This document shows, piece after piece, positions 1 to 8,478 of a stretch of 64,000 nt of DNA. The notes below the pieces were generated by a model. The model was not told the origin of the DNA, ran no database searches, and was given only the letters and a program-made list of their open reading frames with translations. The number at the start of each line of letters is the position of its first letter. The first letter of the stretch is position 1. The stretch is taken from positions 1,044,938-1,108,937 of the forward strand of contig NZ_OUNR01000001.1 of NCBI RefSeq assembly GCF_900403705.1, written 5' to 3'. A program made the translations under genes and the position numbers. This DNA is from Nitrospira lenta. GTDB lineage: Bacteria > Nitrospirota > Nitrospiria > Nitrospirales > Nitrospiraceae.

Positions 1-215
1 GCTGGGTTCAACTGGTTCAGCGATTAGAAGAGCGGTTCCGTCGGAGCGAAGAAAAGAAATTGGCGATGGAAGCGAATGTCATCGCGCAGGAAGCCCAACT
101 GGGGCAGCTGTTATCACATCTCCATTCAAACATTGCTTCCTTATATGAAAATCTCGGACAGTCGCAAAAAGCCGAAGAGGTTCGCCGACGCGCCGAAGCC
201 CTTCATTCCGCATAG
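1..215 (+). CDS. 3' end of a helical-repeat (TPR-like) protein
   Basis: An open frame runs from the window edge (first full codon at base 3) to TAG at 213-215, about 70 residues. It is rich in Gln, Glu, Arg and Ala and finishes with NIASLYENLGQSQKAEEVRRR, which fits the A/B helix pattern of a tetratricopeptide repeat. The 5' part lies outside the window, so function cannot be assigned. A hairpin at 231-265 follows directly. Confidence 0.6.
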   Translation, partial: WVQLVQRLEERFRRSEEKKLAMEANVIAQEAQLGQLLSHLHSNIASLYENLGQSQKAEEVRRRAEALHSA

Positions 216-230
216 CTTCACGTAGGATAT

Positions 231-265
231 CCCGGAGAAGCAGCAACACCGCTTACTTCTCCGGG
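231..265 (+). terminator. Hairpin after the first gene
   Basis: A perfect 10-bp stem (CCCGGAGAAG at 231-240, CTTCTCCGGG at 256-265) encloses a 15-nt loop, 16 bases after the stop codon. There is only a weak pyrimidine tract after it, so it may be an RNA-stabilising hairpin rather than a strong intrinsic terminator. Confidence 0.5.
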
Positions 266-331
266 CCCTCTTCCTTGTAACAGCCCTCCGAATACTCACC
301 GTTCATCACACCCACTATTTCTGACATTTCC

Positions 332-359
332 TTGTGAAGGTATAGACTTTGGCTATACT
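332..359 (+). promoter_or_regulatory. Candidate promoter of the GGDEF regulator
   Basis: TTGTGA (332-337) and TATACT (354-359) are separated by 16 bp, about 70 bases before the TTG start at 433. The -35 box is only a partial match. Confidence 0.4.
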
Positions 360-432
360 TGAGCCAGCGACGCCGAGGCCTTGCTAAGAGAAGCCTTACT
401 CGCCACAAGTTTCTTAGCCAGAGGGATCAGGA

Positions 433-1368
433 TTGAGCCCTTCAATAATCAAATTGCTGCTCGTCGAAGACAATGATGTCGATGCTCACCTCACTCGGGA
501 CATCCTGGCAGAATGGAGCATTGAACAATTCGACATTACCCACGTCACGCGACTGAGCGAAGCGTTTGCCCATCTTGCGCGAGATCGCTACGATGCCATT
601 TTGCTTGATCTCTCCTTGCCCGATGCCTATGGGCTCCCAACATTGAAGCAAGTTCAAGCCACCAGCCCTACCATCCCTATCATTGTCCTCAGCGGGGTCA
701 GTGACCAGGCCCTATCGCTCCAGGCCGTGCAGCAAGGTGCCCAGGATTATCTCGTCAAGGGACAGGGCCACCCCGAACTGCTCGCTCGCTCCATTCGTTA
801 CGCGATCGAACGGAAGCGAGCAGAAGAACGCATGACGTATCTGGCGCAGTACGACCAGTTAACCGGACTAGTCAATCGGACGCTATTCCGCGATCGACTC
901 GTCCAAGCCATGGCGCGAAGCAAGCGCCTCCAACGCCCGCTCGGCTTGATGCTATTGGACCTCGACCGGTTTAAAGCCGTCAACGATACGATGGGCCATG
1001 ATGTCGGCGATTTGCTGCTCAAAGCAGTGGCAGACCGGCTCAAACTCTGCGTCAGAGAAGTAGATACGGTGGCCCGAATGGGCGGTGACGAGTTTACGAT
1101 TATCCTGGAAGGCTGCGCAGCGGATCAGGACATCACGGTCGTGGCTCAACGGATTACCGAATCGTTGAGAGAGCCTTTCGAACTGGGGTCGCATCGCCCA
1201 GCGATTGGCGTCAGTATTGGAATTACCGTCTATCCATCCGATGATCACGATATCGACGACCTTCTGAAACATGCCGATGCCGCGATGTACCGGGCCAAGC
1301 AAAAGGGTGGCTGCACCTTTCAATTTCACATATCCGATGCGAAGCCTCAGTCTCCTCTCGTCTCGTAA
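433..1368 (+). CDS. Response regulator with GGDEF diguanylate cyclase domain
   Basis: Residues 5-120 form a receiver domain: acidic EDND near the N terminus, predicted phospho-acceptor D59 in ILLDLSLPD, and the DYLVKG lysine near residue 109. Residues 135-300 form a GGDEF domain with an intact GGDEF signature. An RxxD inhibitory I-site (REVD) lies five residues before it, so an active, product-inhibited cyclic-di-GMP synthase is expected. Phosphorylation by an unlinked kinase probably controls the output. The start is TTG at 433 after AGAGGGATCAGG. The gene stands alone and converges with the next one, 12 bp away. Confidence 0.93.
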   Translation: MSPSIIKLLLVEDNDVDAHLTRDILAEWSIEQFDITHVTRLSEAFAHLARDRYDAILLDLSLPDAYGLPTLKQVQATSPTIPIIVLSGVSDQALSLQAVQQGAQDYLVKGQGHPELLARSIRYAIERKRAEERMTYLAQYDQLTGLVNRTLFRDRLVQAMARSKRLQRPLGLMLLDLDRFKAVNDTMGHDVGDLLLKAVADRLKLCVREVDTVARMGGDEFTIILEGCAADQDITVVAQRITESLREPFELGSHRPAIGVSIGITVYPSDDHDIDDLLKHADAAMYRAKQKGGCTFQFHISDAKPQSPLVS

Positions 1369-1380
1369 TAGACCGTCCTT

Positions 1381-2178
1381 CTAGCGACCGATATCTTCCA
1401 ACGGTTGGTCGGTCACCACAGAGGCTCCCCGGGGATTACGCGTAAGGTCATTGGCCTGCACCAATTCTGAAGGAGCCGGATTGGGGCGCGCATCCGGCGT
1501 CACCACGACTCCCCAGTGCTGATTGTCCCGGCAATGATTATCTGCCAGCAGCGCGCCACCATGGTGAAACAGCAATATGCCGCTCAGCATGTTGCTGTCG
1601 CATTGATTGCGGACGATATCCGGACAAGTCCCTGCATCGCGGACAGCAATACCGAAATGATGATTGTCAAAGCACCGATTGTCTGCTACCCGAGCATGCG
1701 CTCCGGCAAATACAAAAATCCCCGACTCTCGATTGCGACAGACTTCATTGCCTGAGAAGGTCACCCGACATTCCGGACCGTACAGTACAACACCTGACAG
1801 AATCCCTTCCATCGCGCGACAGTCTGAAATCACGCAGGTGCTATCCAGAACGTTGATGGCCGAATGTTGATCGCTCCCCACATAACGAAATGCAATTCCT
1901 GAAATTCTCCCGCCAGGGACCTGTTGTAAGTATAAGGGGCCACCACGACGAGAAAAAATCTGCACCTGGTCACGCCCGGCACCAATCAACCGCACAGGAC
2001 GGTTCGAGATGAAGATCTTGTCTTCATACGTGCCAGGTCTAATATAGATCTGATCATGTTCCGCCGCGTCGCGAAGCGCGTCACTTGGGAGAGCATAGCA
2101 GCGTGGGTCTGTTGCATCGACAACTAGCGTCTTGCCGCCGGCGGGATTGGGCGGTAGCGACTCATCCATAAATAGCAT
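1381..2178 (-). CDS. Right-handed parallel beta-helix repeat protein (NosD/pectate-lyase fold)
   Basis: The 265-residue protein opens with a segment typical of beta-helix proteins (IYIRPGTYEDKIFISNRPVRL). Six or more short coils follow, built on SGI/FGI/WGVVV strands and N-x-C or D-N turns such as DNRCFDN and RDNQHWGVVV. This is the fold of the Beta_helix/NosD families. No signal peptide is seen, so it is probably cytoplasmic or exported by another route. No catalytic residues of a pectate lyase can be assigned, so the substrate is unknown. A second in-frame ATG lies three codons downstream. Confidence 0.8.
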   Translation of the reverse strand: MLFMDESLPPNPAGGKTLVVDATDPRCYALPSDALRDAAEHDQIYIRPGTYEDKIFISNRPVRLIGAGRDQVQIFSRRGGPLYLQQVPGGRISGIAFRYVGSDQHSAINVLDSTCVISDCRAMEGILSGVVLYGPECRVTFSGNEVCRNRESGIFVFAGAHARVADNRCFDNHHFGIAVRDAGTCPDIVRNQCDSNMLSGILLFHHGGALLADNHCRDNQHWGVVVTPDARPNPAPSELVQANDLTRNPRGASVVTDQPLEDIGR

Positions 2179-2303
2179 CTTCTTTTCCAGCTAGCTGGAG
2201 CAGCGTAGCATTAACATCACACTGGGCAAAAATGGACTCGTACAAATCTGTCATCATTCAGAACCTTTGACCAAATTGCGGCAAATGTCACCTATTGGAT
2301 AGT

Positions 2304-2349
2304 CTGAAAGCTTCAGTTTTTGACCATTTTTCTCGCCTTCCTCTAATAT
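2304..2349 (+). promoter_or_regulatory. Promoter of the TPR protein, with an upstream dyad
   Basis: TTGACC (2320-2325) and TAATAT (2344-2349) lie 18 bp apart, which predicts a leader of about 60 nt. A short dyad, CTGAA-AGC-TTCAG (2304-2316), sits just upstream of the -35 box and could be an operator. Confidence 0.55.
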
Positions 2350-2416
2350 CCCTGTGGCATACCGATTGCGATGTCTCCCGTGCAGATCCAAATGGGTTGG
2401 CTCGCTGGAGGAAACC

Positions 2417-2917
2417 ATGAAGAAGCAACTACGAATCGGAGTCCTCGTCGTAATGGGCGCCCTGCTCCTCTCGCCAAGTATTCCATTCGCAGCTCAAGGT
2501 CAGATGCAAGACAGCTCCCGCCGTTTATATGATCGGGTGATGGAAGAGTTCAAACATCGGGACTATGAAGCTGCGCTCGCAGGCTTTCGTCTTTTTATCG
2601 AGGTTCATGGACACTCTGCGCTCGCCGCGAACGCCCAATATTGGATCGGAGAATGCCAGTATCGCATGGGCCGCTATAAGGATGCTCTGGCCTCATTTTA
2701 CAATGTCGTCTCGTACTATCCGCTCAGCCCGAAGCTGGCAGCATCAACCCTGAAAATCGGGCAGGCCTATACAAAACTCGGCGATCAGGACAAAGCCCGC
2801 ATGATGTTTGAACGTGTGGTCGACCAGTATCCCGATAGTTCAGAGGCCGAGCTCGCCAGGAAAGCCATTGACACAACCAATGCCAAGTCCGAACCGATTG
2901 CGCATACGCTTGAATAG
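2417..2917 (+). CDS. Periplasmic TPR protein, YbgF/CpoB-like
   Basis: The ATG at 2417 follows GGAGGAAACC and begins a signal peptide (MKKQLRIGVLVVMGALLL, then a likely AxA-type cleavage near residue 29). An upstream in-frame start at 2354 lacks these features. The mature protein carries three TPR units, residues about 35-150, with phrases typical of the C-terminal domain of YbgF/CpoB (ANAQYWIGECQY, LASFYNVVSYYP, ARMMFERVVDQYPDS). That family helps coordinate envelope constriction with peptidoglycan synthesis. No tol-pal genes lie nearby and the N-terminal coiled coil is missing, so I call it only YbgF-like. Confidence 0.8.
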   Translation: MKKQLRIGVLVVMGALLLSPSIPFAAQGQMQDSSRRLYDRVMEEFKHRDYEAALAGFRLFIEVHGHSALAANAQYWIGECQYRMGRYKDALASFYNVVSYYPLSPKLAASTLKIGQAYTKLGDQDKARMMFERVVDQYPDSSEAELARKAIDTTNAKSEPIAHTLE

Positions 2918-2951
2918 CGCAACCCATACCTGCCCCCTCCCACCTACATCG

Positions 2952-3461
2952 CTATGATTCATCCGGCTCGCATCCGAGTAGGGATGCGAGCGCCGGAACG
3001 GTGTAGGACTTCTGCACGCGCAATGTCACCAGCTTAATCCCCGCAGCATCAAGAACCGACTCAATCACACGCTGCCGGTTGCCTTGGCCCCCTCTCACAA
3101 CACTATCCTCTACTTGCACCACCTGCTCAACCTGCCTCGACCCCGGATGCACGAGGACAAACGCCACGCGCTTCAGCGCAATCTGACGAAAGGCCTGCGA
3201 CCGAATTTCTCCGGGCGCATCAATATGAACAAACGCCCACAACGGAACTTGGGAGAACACTAAATACTGATCCTGGACGGCCAACCGAAGGAGGTTATAG
3301 AGCAGCACTTCTTGCTCCGTAAGCAACGGAGCGGGATTGACCTTCGTCCCGGCCGGGAAAACGGGTCTGTGACTCTTCATCTTGTCTGACGCAGGGCTCC
3401 GTTTCCAGAGCAGCAATACCAGCACACCTACGACGAGAGAACCAATGAGAATGACGTCCAT
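2952..3461 (-). CDS. Membrane-anchored DUF2726 protein
   Basis: The 169-residue protein starts with one transmembrane helix (MDVILIGSLVVGVLVLLLW) and continues with a DUF2726-type domain, recognisable by PLLTEQEVLLYNLL, FSQVPLWAFVHI and the central KRVAFVLVHP strand. DUF2726 resembles restriction-endonuclease-like folds, but its biochemical role is not established. The gene lies 17 bp downstream of anmK on the same strand, so they are probably co-transcribed. Confidence 0.72.
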   Translation of the reverse strand: MDVILIGSLVVGVLVLLLWKRSPASDKMKSHRPVFPAGTKVNPAPLLTEQEVLLYNLLRLAVQDQYLVFSQVPLWAFVHIDAPGEIRSQAFRQIALKRVAFVLVHPGSRQVEQVVQVEDSVVRGGQGNRQRVIESVLDAAGIKLVTLRVQKSYTVPALASLLGCEPDES

Positions 3462-3478
3462 GTGCTACGTACGGCCCT

Positions 3479-4660
3479 TCAAGAGGAGAGTTTCAATCGG
3501 CGCATCCACCCCGGTCCTCCGGGAACAATGCACCCCAGCAATGCCGGATGACTTGCGCCAGTGACGGCGGGTACATTCCCGCACTGTTCCATCACCGTTT
3601 GATATGCCAGAACGGCAAACGCAACCGCCTCGAAGGCCTTACTATCCCACCCGAGCGCATCGAACGTGGAGACAGGAGCCGGTGAAAACACATCGGCGAG
3701 GTGCGCCATAATGGCACGGTTGCGCACCCCACCGCCCCCGACAATCACTTCGTCGATCCCTCCCTGAATCCATCGTCTGGCTGTGCCGACGGACTCGGCC
3801 GTCCAACGGCTGCACGTGGCCAGGAGGGTTTCGATCGAAAGCTGGCGAGCCTCTTGGATGGCCGCAAGCTCCTCGACCATCGGCGCGCCAAACATTTCTC
3901 GCCCGGTCGACTTCGGCGGCTGTTTCAATAAATAGGGATGCGCCAGCAATTTTGTCAGCAACCGCCCATCCGGCTTCCCACGCGAGGCAAGGCGTCCGTC
4001 TCGATCCATCGAAACACGACCATTCGTCGCCCGATACATGAGACCGTCTAGAACCATATTCGCCGGACCGGTATCAAATGCACTGACGCCGCCAACCCCT
4101 TTCCCGCGCGGTAAATACGTGACATTACTGATCCCGCCAAGATTGACCACCAGCCGTGCACGCCGGGGATGACGAAATACGAGCGCATGCACACCGGGCG
4201 TCAGCGGAGCGCCTTGCCCACCGGCGGCAATGTCGCGCGGGCGGAAGTCAGCCACTGTCGTGATACCCGTTCGCTCCGCGATCACAGCCGGCTCGGCAAT
4301 CTGCAAGGTAGACCGGATCGATCCGACCCCGGCATCCTTCACCCCATGAGGTAAGTGGTGAACCGTCTGGCCATGAGAGCCGATTAAATCGATATCCTTG
4401 GGACGAAGCCCGGCGGTGCGGATCGCGCCGAGAGCCGCATTGGCAAACCATTCACCGAGCAACGCATTCAAGTGACATATTTCCGCAACAGATCCGGAAG
4501 CCGAGGCCGTAAGAATCCGCTGTTGCAGAGAACGCGGATACGGCAATACGTGGAAGGCGATGGTTTGGATGTCCAGCCCCTTCCGTGATCGCGTGATCTC
4601 GACCAGTGCGGCATCAACTCCATCGCCGGACGTGCCAGACATCAGTCCTACCACTTTCAT
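3479..4660 (-). CDS. anmK: Anhydro-N-acetylmuramic acid kinase
   Basis: The protein phosphorylates and opens 1,6-anhydro-MurNAc released during cell-wall turnover, feeding MurNAc-6-phosphate into recycling. The family signature GLMSGTSGDGVDAALVEI begins at residue 5, followed by GSHGQTVHHLP, NLGGISNVTYLP, FDTGPANMVLDG and GGGVRNRAIM, all typical of AnmK. The ATG at 4660 follows GGGAGACAGG; an ATG-less extension to 4735 lacks support. The length of 393 residues is normal for the family. No murQ is present in the window. Confidence 0.95.
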   Translation of the reverse strand: MKVVGLMSGTSGDGVDAALVEITRSRKGLDIQTIAFHVLPYPRSLQQRILTASASGSVAEICHLNALLGEWFANAALGAIRTAGLRPKDIDLIGSHGQTVHHLPHGVKDAGVGSIRSTLQIAEPAVIAERTGITTVADFRPRDIAAGGQGAPLTPGVHALVFRHPRRARLVVNLGGISNVTYLPRGKGVGGVSAFDTGPANMVLDGLMYRATNGRVSMDRDGRLASRGKPDGRLLTKLLAHPYLLKQPPKSTGREMFGAPMVEELAAIQEARQLSIETLLATCSRWTAESVGTARRWIQGGIDEVIVGGGGVRNRAIMAHLADVFSPAPVSTFDALGWDSKAFEAVAFAVLAYQTVMEQCGNVPAVTGASHPALLGCIVPGGPGWMRRLKLSS

Positions 4661-4706
4661 AATCCTGTCTCCCTTTCCTCGATAGGCCTCGCACAGATAC
4701 CGCGCT

Positions 4707-4735
4707 ACGCTAATGGAAGTCGGCCATGCGGTCAA
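4707..4735 (-). promoter_or_regulatory. Candidate anmK promoter
   Basis: On the minus strand TTGACC (4735-4730) and TAGCGT (4712-4707) are separated by 17 bp. Transcription would start about 40 nt before the anmK ATG. Confidence 0.45.
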
Positions 4736-4751
4736 GCCATGGCACGCCTCT

Positions 4752-4810
4752 CACCTGAGGTGTGAGCGCCGGATCAACTCGTTGACATCACGGAACCCCG
4801 ATGCTACCGT
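4752..4810 (+). promoter_or_regulatory. Operator-like dyad and leaderless promoter of the metal ABC operon
   Basis: A perfect -35 box TTGACA (4782-4787), a 17-bp spacer and TACCGT (4805-4810) precede the ATG at 4819 by 8 nt. The mRNA would then start at or next to that ATG. A dyad CACCT-G-AGGTG (4752-4762) lies 20 bp upstream of the -35 box. It could bind a metal-responsive repressor or activator, but it does not match a Zur or MntR box I can name. Confidence 0.4.
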
Positions 4811-4818
4811 CCCCGCCC

Positions 4819-5754
4819 ATGTTTGCACTAATTCGAATGGCGTTCAGAATGGTTTGTGCAGCCGGATGCTGCCTCGCGGTGTTCTTGCCATCACAAGCCT
4901 TGGCGGCTACTCCGCCTCCCTTGAACGTCGTCGTCACAATCCCGGTCCTGAAGGATCTCACGCAGCAAGTAGGCGGCCCCTACGTACATGTCACGTCCCT
5001 CTTGAGCGGCTATGAAAACGAACATACCTACGCACCAAAGCCCAGCGATTTGATCGCGGTCAGAAAAGCCCGAGTTCTTTTTGAAGTCGGCATCGGACTA
5101 GAGATCTGGGTTGCAGCCCTGGTGAAGAACGCCGGAAGTCCTTCGCTGGTTGTCATTACGACTTCCGATGGCATTGGGCTGATCCGTGATCATTCCGATC
5201 AGGAGACCCCACACTCAGGCGAGCATCAGCATGCCAACGGCGGAAATCCCCATGTGTGGATGGATCCAGAGAGCGTCGCCACGATGCTCCGGCACATTAC
5301 GGCAACACTCATTTCGCTCGACCCGGCACATGCCAAGGAGTTTCGAGACAACCAAGCCGCGTATCTCCGCCAGCTGGATCAACTCCGAAAAGAGCTGTCC
5401 GAACGCGTCAAGCGGCTGCCTGATCGGCGCTTTATCGCCCACCATCCCGCCTGGCCTTACCTGGCTAGACGATTTGGATTCGATATTGTGGCTACAATTC
5501 AAGCCCAGTCCGGCACAGAACCATCGGCCCTTCAGATTCAGTCGCTCGTCGCGAAAATTAAAAAGGACCATATCAAGGTCATCGTCTCTGAAATCCAGTT
5601 GAGTCAACGGATCCCTGAGCTCTTGGCAAAAGAGACCAAAACCCACGTGATTGTCCTCACCACGCTTCCAGGCGGCCTCCCCGGCACCGAGACCTACCTC
5701 GACATGCTTCGCTATAATGTGCTCCAATTGGCCAACGCGCTGGAGGCGACCTAA
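4819..5754 (+). CDS. Periplasmic Zn/Mn-binding protein of an ABC transporter (ZnuA/TroA family)
   Basis: After a signal peptide ending in LPSQALA, the protein shows the cluster A-I fold. Candidate ligands are His in ENEHTYAPKPSDL, His in NPHVWMDP, His in FIAHHPAWPYL and an acidic residue in IVSEIQLSQ. A short His-rich loop (HSGEHQHANGG) precedes the second ligand, as in many ZnuA proteins, which favours zinc. The metal cannot be fixed by sequence alone. I prefer the ATG at 4819 (311 residues) because the promoter geometry fits it and there is no Shine-Dalgarno. An ATG six codons upstream (4801) is the alternative. ATPase and permease genes follow. Confidence 0.9.
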   Translation: MFALIRMAFRMVCAAGCCLAVFLPSQALAATPPPLNVVVTIPVLKDLTQQVGGPYVHVTSLLSGYENEHTYAPKPSDLIAVRKARVLFEVGIGLEIWVAALVKNAGSPSLVVITTSDGIGLIRDHSDQETPHSGEHQHANGGNPHVWMDPESVATMLRHITATLISLDPAHAKEFRDNQAAYLRQLDQLRKELSERVKRLPDRRFIAHHPAWPYLARRFGFDIVATIQAQSGTEPSALQIQSLVAKIKKDHIKVIVSEIQLSQRIPELLAKETKTHVIVLTTLPGGLPGTETYLDMLRYNVLQLANALEAT

Positions 5755-5799
5755 CAATCGCTCGGCGTGCGCTCAGCGCCGGAAGGAGCCCGTGTTCCC

Positions 5800-6591
5800 G
5801 TGCCCGAATCATCCAACCCGATTATCCAATTCGACCATGCGACCTTTGGCTTTCCTGGAGTGATCGCGCTCCAGGATATTTCCCTTTCCATCTGCATGGG
5901 AGAGTTTGTCGGCGTCATCGGTCCCAACGGCTCCGGCAAGACCACACTCTGCCGCGCAGTGTTGGGCCTCATGGCGCCACTGACCGGACATTTGCGTATC
6001 TTTGATTGCGCCTGCGGCGAGCTGCGCTGCCACCACCGCGCCCAGATTGGCTACCTTCCCCAGAAAGGCGTCGTAGATCGGAACTTCCCGGTCACCGTCC
6101 TTGAAACCGTGATGATGGGCCGCTACGGCACCCTAGGTCTGCTCAGACAAACGACGAAGCGGGATCAAGCCATTGCCCTCGATGCCCTCGCCCACGTGGG
6201 GATGGATGTGCATCGAGATACAGCGCTCGGCCATCTGTCCGGCGGCCAGCAACAACGCGTATTCATTGCCCGCGCCTTGGCCCAGCAGCCGAAAGTCCTC
6301 TTGCTCGATGAGCCGACCACCGGCCTCGATATCACCACCCAGCACAACGTCATTGAACTCGTTGCGCATCTGCATAAGGAACTGGGCTTGACCGTGCTCT
6401 TGATCACGCACGATATCAATATGATCCGCCCGCACGTCGACCGACTCGTGCTGCTCAAGACTCGCCTGTTTGCCGCAGGACCTCCGGCCGATGTGCTGAA
6501 GCCGGACATCCTTCGCCAAGTCTATGGAAAAGAGCTGGTCATCACCGAGAAAGATCTCGTGATCGTTGAGGACTATCACCACCATCATTGA
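5800..6591 (+). CDS. ABC transporter ATPase for zinc/manganese uptake
   Basis: The nucleotide-binding subunit has Walker A GPNGSGKTT, Q-loop YLPQ, signature LSGGQQQR, Walker B VLLLDEPTT and the switch histidine in LLITHD. It ends in a natural HHHH tail that may bind metal. A GTG at 5800 lies 11 nt after GGAAGGAG (5781-5788) and is my preferred start (263 residues). The upstream GTG at 5767 would add 11 residues with no ribosome site. It sits 45 bp after the binding-protein gene and just before the permease gene. Confidence 0.92.
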   Translation: MPESSNPIIQFDHATFGFPGVIALQDISLSICMGEFVGVIGPNGSGKTTLCRAVLGLMAPLTGHLRIFDCACGELRCHHRAQIGYLPQKGVVDRNFPVTVLETVMMGRYGTLGLLRQTTKRDQAIALDALAHVGMDVHRDTALGHLSGGQQQRVFIARALAQQPKVLLLDEPTTGLDITTQHNVIELVAHLHKELGLTVLLITHDINMIRPHVDRLVLLKTRLFAAGPPADVLKPDILRQVYGKELVITEKDLVIVEDYHHHH

Positions 6592-6605
6592 AATGCCTGC
6601 AACCT

Positions 6606-7430
6606 ATGATTGACCTCTTCACCTATGATTTCATGCAACGCTCACTTCTCGCGGCGGCGATGGTGGGGGGGCTCTGTTCTGTCATCGGCGTATTTGTGGT
6701 GTTGCGGGGGCTCGCCTTCGTCGGTGCTGGAACAGCCCACGCCGCGTTTGCCGGAGTAGCACTCGGCTATTTAATGGGCTGGCCGCCGCTGCTCCTGGCG
6801 ATTATTTTTGGCCTGGCAACAGTATGGATCACCGGATGGGTGGAAGAGAAAGGCCGAATGAAGCTGGATGTGTCGATCGGAATTCTCTACACAACCACCA
6901 TGGCGCTGGCCATCCTCTTCATTGGCCTCATGAAAACCTACAATGCTGAGGTGTATGGCTATCTGTTTGGCAGTGTGTTGTCCGTCACAAGTGAAGAACT
7001 GCGGACGATTGCCGGGCTCAGCATACTGGTACTCGGCCTGATCCTGCTTTTCTCAAAAGAGCTTTACTTCATCGCGTTTGATCAGGAAATGGCTGAAGCC
7101 TCGGGCGTACCGGCCCGTAAGATCTTTTTTCTCCTACTCACATTAGTCGCACTCACCGTCGTGATTTCCTTGAAAACGGTCGGGGCCATCCTGGTCTTTG
7201 CTATGATTCTGATCCCCGCATCCACGGCCTATCAGCTCACGCATAGCCTCCGCACGCTGACGATCTACTCCATTCTCATCGGCATCTCGACCTCGGTATC
7301 CGGCGTCCTCATCTCAGCGATCTGGGATATTCCATCAGGCCCCGCCATTGTCTTGCTGGCCACCTCCATCTTCTTTCTCGCCATCCTGTTCTCTCCAAAA
7401 CGGGAGCGGCGCGTAGTTCCAGCAGCGTAG
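6606..7430 (+). CDS. ABC transporter permease for zinc/manganese uptake (ZnuB/MntB family)
   Basis: The 274-residue protein is almost entirely hydrophobic, with about eight predicted membrane helices. It shows the family phrases LRGLAFVGAGTAHAAFAGVALG and VKTVGAILVFAMILIPASTA-like text near its C terminus (here SLKTVGAILVFAMILIPAST). The ATG at 6606 starts 14 bp after the ATPase stop. A TTG overlapping that stop (6588) is possible but adds a polar, non-family leader. It completes the A-C-B operon. Confidence 0.92.
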   Translation: MIDLFTYDFMQRSLLAAAMVGGLCSVIGVFVVLRGLAFVGAGTAHAAFAGVALGYLMGWPPLLLAIIFGLATVWITGWVEEKGRMKLDVSIGILYTTTMALAILFIGLMKTYNAEVYGYLFGSVLSVTSEELRTIAGLSILVLGLILLFSKELYFIAFDQEMAEASGVPARKIFFLLLTLVALTVVISLKTVGAILVFAMILIPASTAYQLTHSLRTLTIYSILIGISTSVSGVLISAIWDIPSGPAIVLLATSIFFLAILFSPKRERRVVPAA

Positions 7431-7549
7431 CTTACACAATCGATCTCTCTGCATTCATAGTGTAGGCCGTTGCGTACAACCTGTGTCGTAATGGAATCAC
7501 TCATGAGAAGTTGCGCGAAAGTTCCGTTTCGAAAAAATCTGAAAGGACT

Positions 7550-7578
7550 TTGATAGCGCGAGGCTAATGAGATACATT
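7550..7578 (+). promoter_or_regulatory. Candidate promoter of the beta-barrel protein
   Basis: TTGATA (7550-7555), a 17-bp spacer and TACATT (7573-7578) lie about 105 nt upstream of the ATG at 7687. The rest of the 256-bp gap after the permease gene shows nothing I recognise. Confidence 0.4.
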
Positions 7579-7686
7579 GACTCCATTGTCCATGTTTCAC
7601 TTTCCATCTGCCCTCGGCATAGGATTTGCCATCTATTCATCCAACTCATTGTCTTCTGTCTCATAAATGTACCAAGGAGAATTTGC

Positions 7687-8328
7687 ATGCCTATGAAGCT
7701 TCATCGCTCAATCATGGCCGGTCTGCTGTTCGCAGCCCTCAGCCTGTCTATTCTTTTTAGCAATGCGGCCTTCGCACAAGACGGGAAAGATACGTTCGGC
7801 GGGATTGAACCAGGAAAATGGGTACTCGGAATGCGGGCTGGATTTGCGCCGCTCACGCAGCAACTGTCCGGGAATACCTCAACCGATGTCGGATCGCTGG
7901 TCAACTTTCAGGCGATGTATAGCCTCAATAGATGGTTGCTCGTCGGCATGATGTTGGAATGGGAACGTCACGCAGTGGACCGGGAGCGTCCGTATTTAGA
8001 TCTTGGACATCAGGACACGGTGTCCGTGCTGCCGACGGTAGAACTCCGTCCAACAAACTTCGGCCCCATCAGCCCATATCTCAACATGAGCATGGGCGTC
8101 AACGTGAATAGCTTCGGGGAAAACTCTCGATTTCAAATCAGCCCTAGTAATACGTTTGCTTGGCGCCTGGGTTGGGGAGCGGATTATATGATCACGAAGC
8201 AGTTCGCGCTGAACACAGAAATGGCCTACAAGCGGAACGACGGGCACGCCACGGTGAACGGAGTGCGAAACGACGACTGGAACGCCTCGTCATTTGGCTT
8301 CTTGTTCGGTGTGAAGCTGTTCTTCTAA
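7687..8328 (+). CDS. Outer-membrane beta-barrel protein
   Basis: The ATG at 7687 follows AAGGAG and begins a signal peptide ending NAAFAQ near residue 29. The mature protein, about 185 residues, alternates hydrophobic and polar residues in amphipathic strands (GKWVLGMRAGFAPL, WLLVGMMLEWERH, TFAWRLGWGADYMI). It ends in SFGFLFGVKLFF, a typical C-terminal beta-signal with terminal aromatic residues. This fits the eight-stranded OmpA/OmpW-like class. It follows the metal transporter after a gap and could be unrelated to it. A hairpin at 8349-8383 follows. Confidence 0.85.
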   Translation: MPMKLHRSIMAGLLFAALSLSILFSNAAFAQDGKDTFGGIEPGKWVLGMRAGFAPLTQQLSGNTSTDVGSLVNFQAMYSLNRWLLVGMMLEWERHAVDRERPYLDLGHQDTVSVLPTVELRPTNFGPISPYLNMSMGVNVNSFGENSRFQISPSNTFAWRLGWGADYMITKQFALNTEMAYKRNDGHATVNGVRNDDWNASSFGFLFGVKLFF

Positions 8329-8348
8329 GCAGAATACTTTATGAGATG

Positions 8349-8383
8349 GAGGCGCAGTGGTGGTTCGACGGCCACTGCGCCTC
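8349..8383 (+). terminator. Strong hairpin after the beta-barrel gene
   Basis: A perfect 12-bp stem (GAGGCGCAGTGG at 8349-8360, CCACTGCGCCTC at 8372-8383) with an 11-nt loop begins 20 bp after the stop codon. No U-tract follows. It may act from either side, since the next gene converges. Confidence 0.6.
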
Positions 8384-8478
8384 TGAATCGTCCCGCCATC
8401 CAAGCCCATTGATGCGCCTAGAGTGAGCCGACCAAAGACGCGTTCGTTTTATCAGTGCAGCGGTCGCACGGCCTACCA

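Noticed and set aside
6588..6605. TTG start of the ABC permease overlapping the ATPase stop
   Set aside because: It adds six polar residues not expected in the family; the ATG at 6606 directly begins the conserved N terminus.
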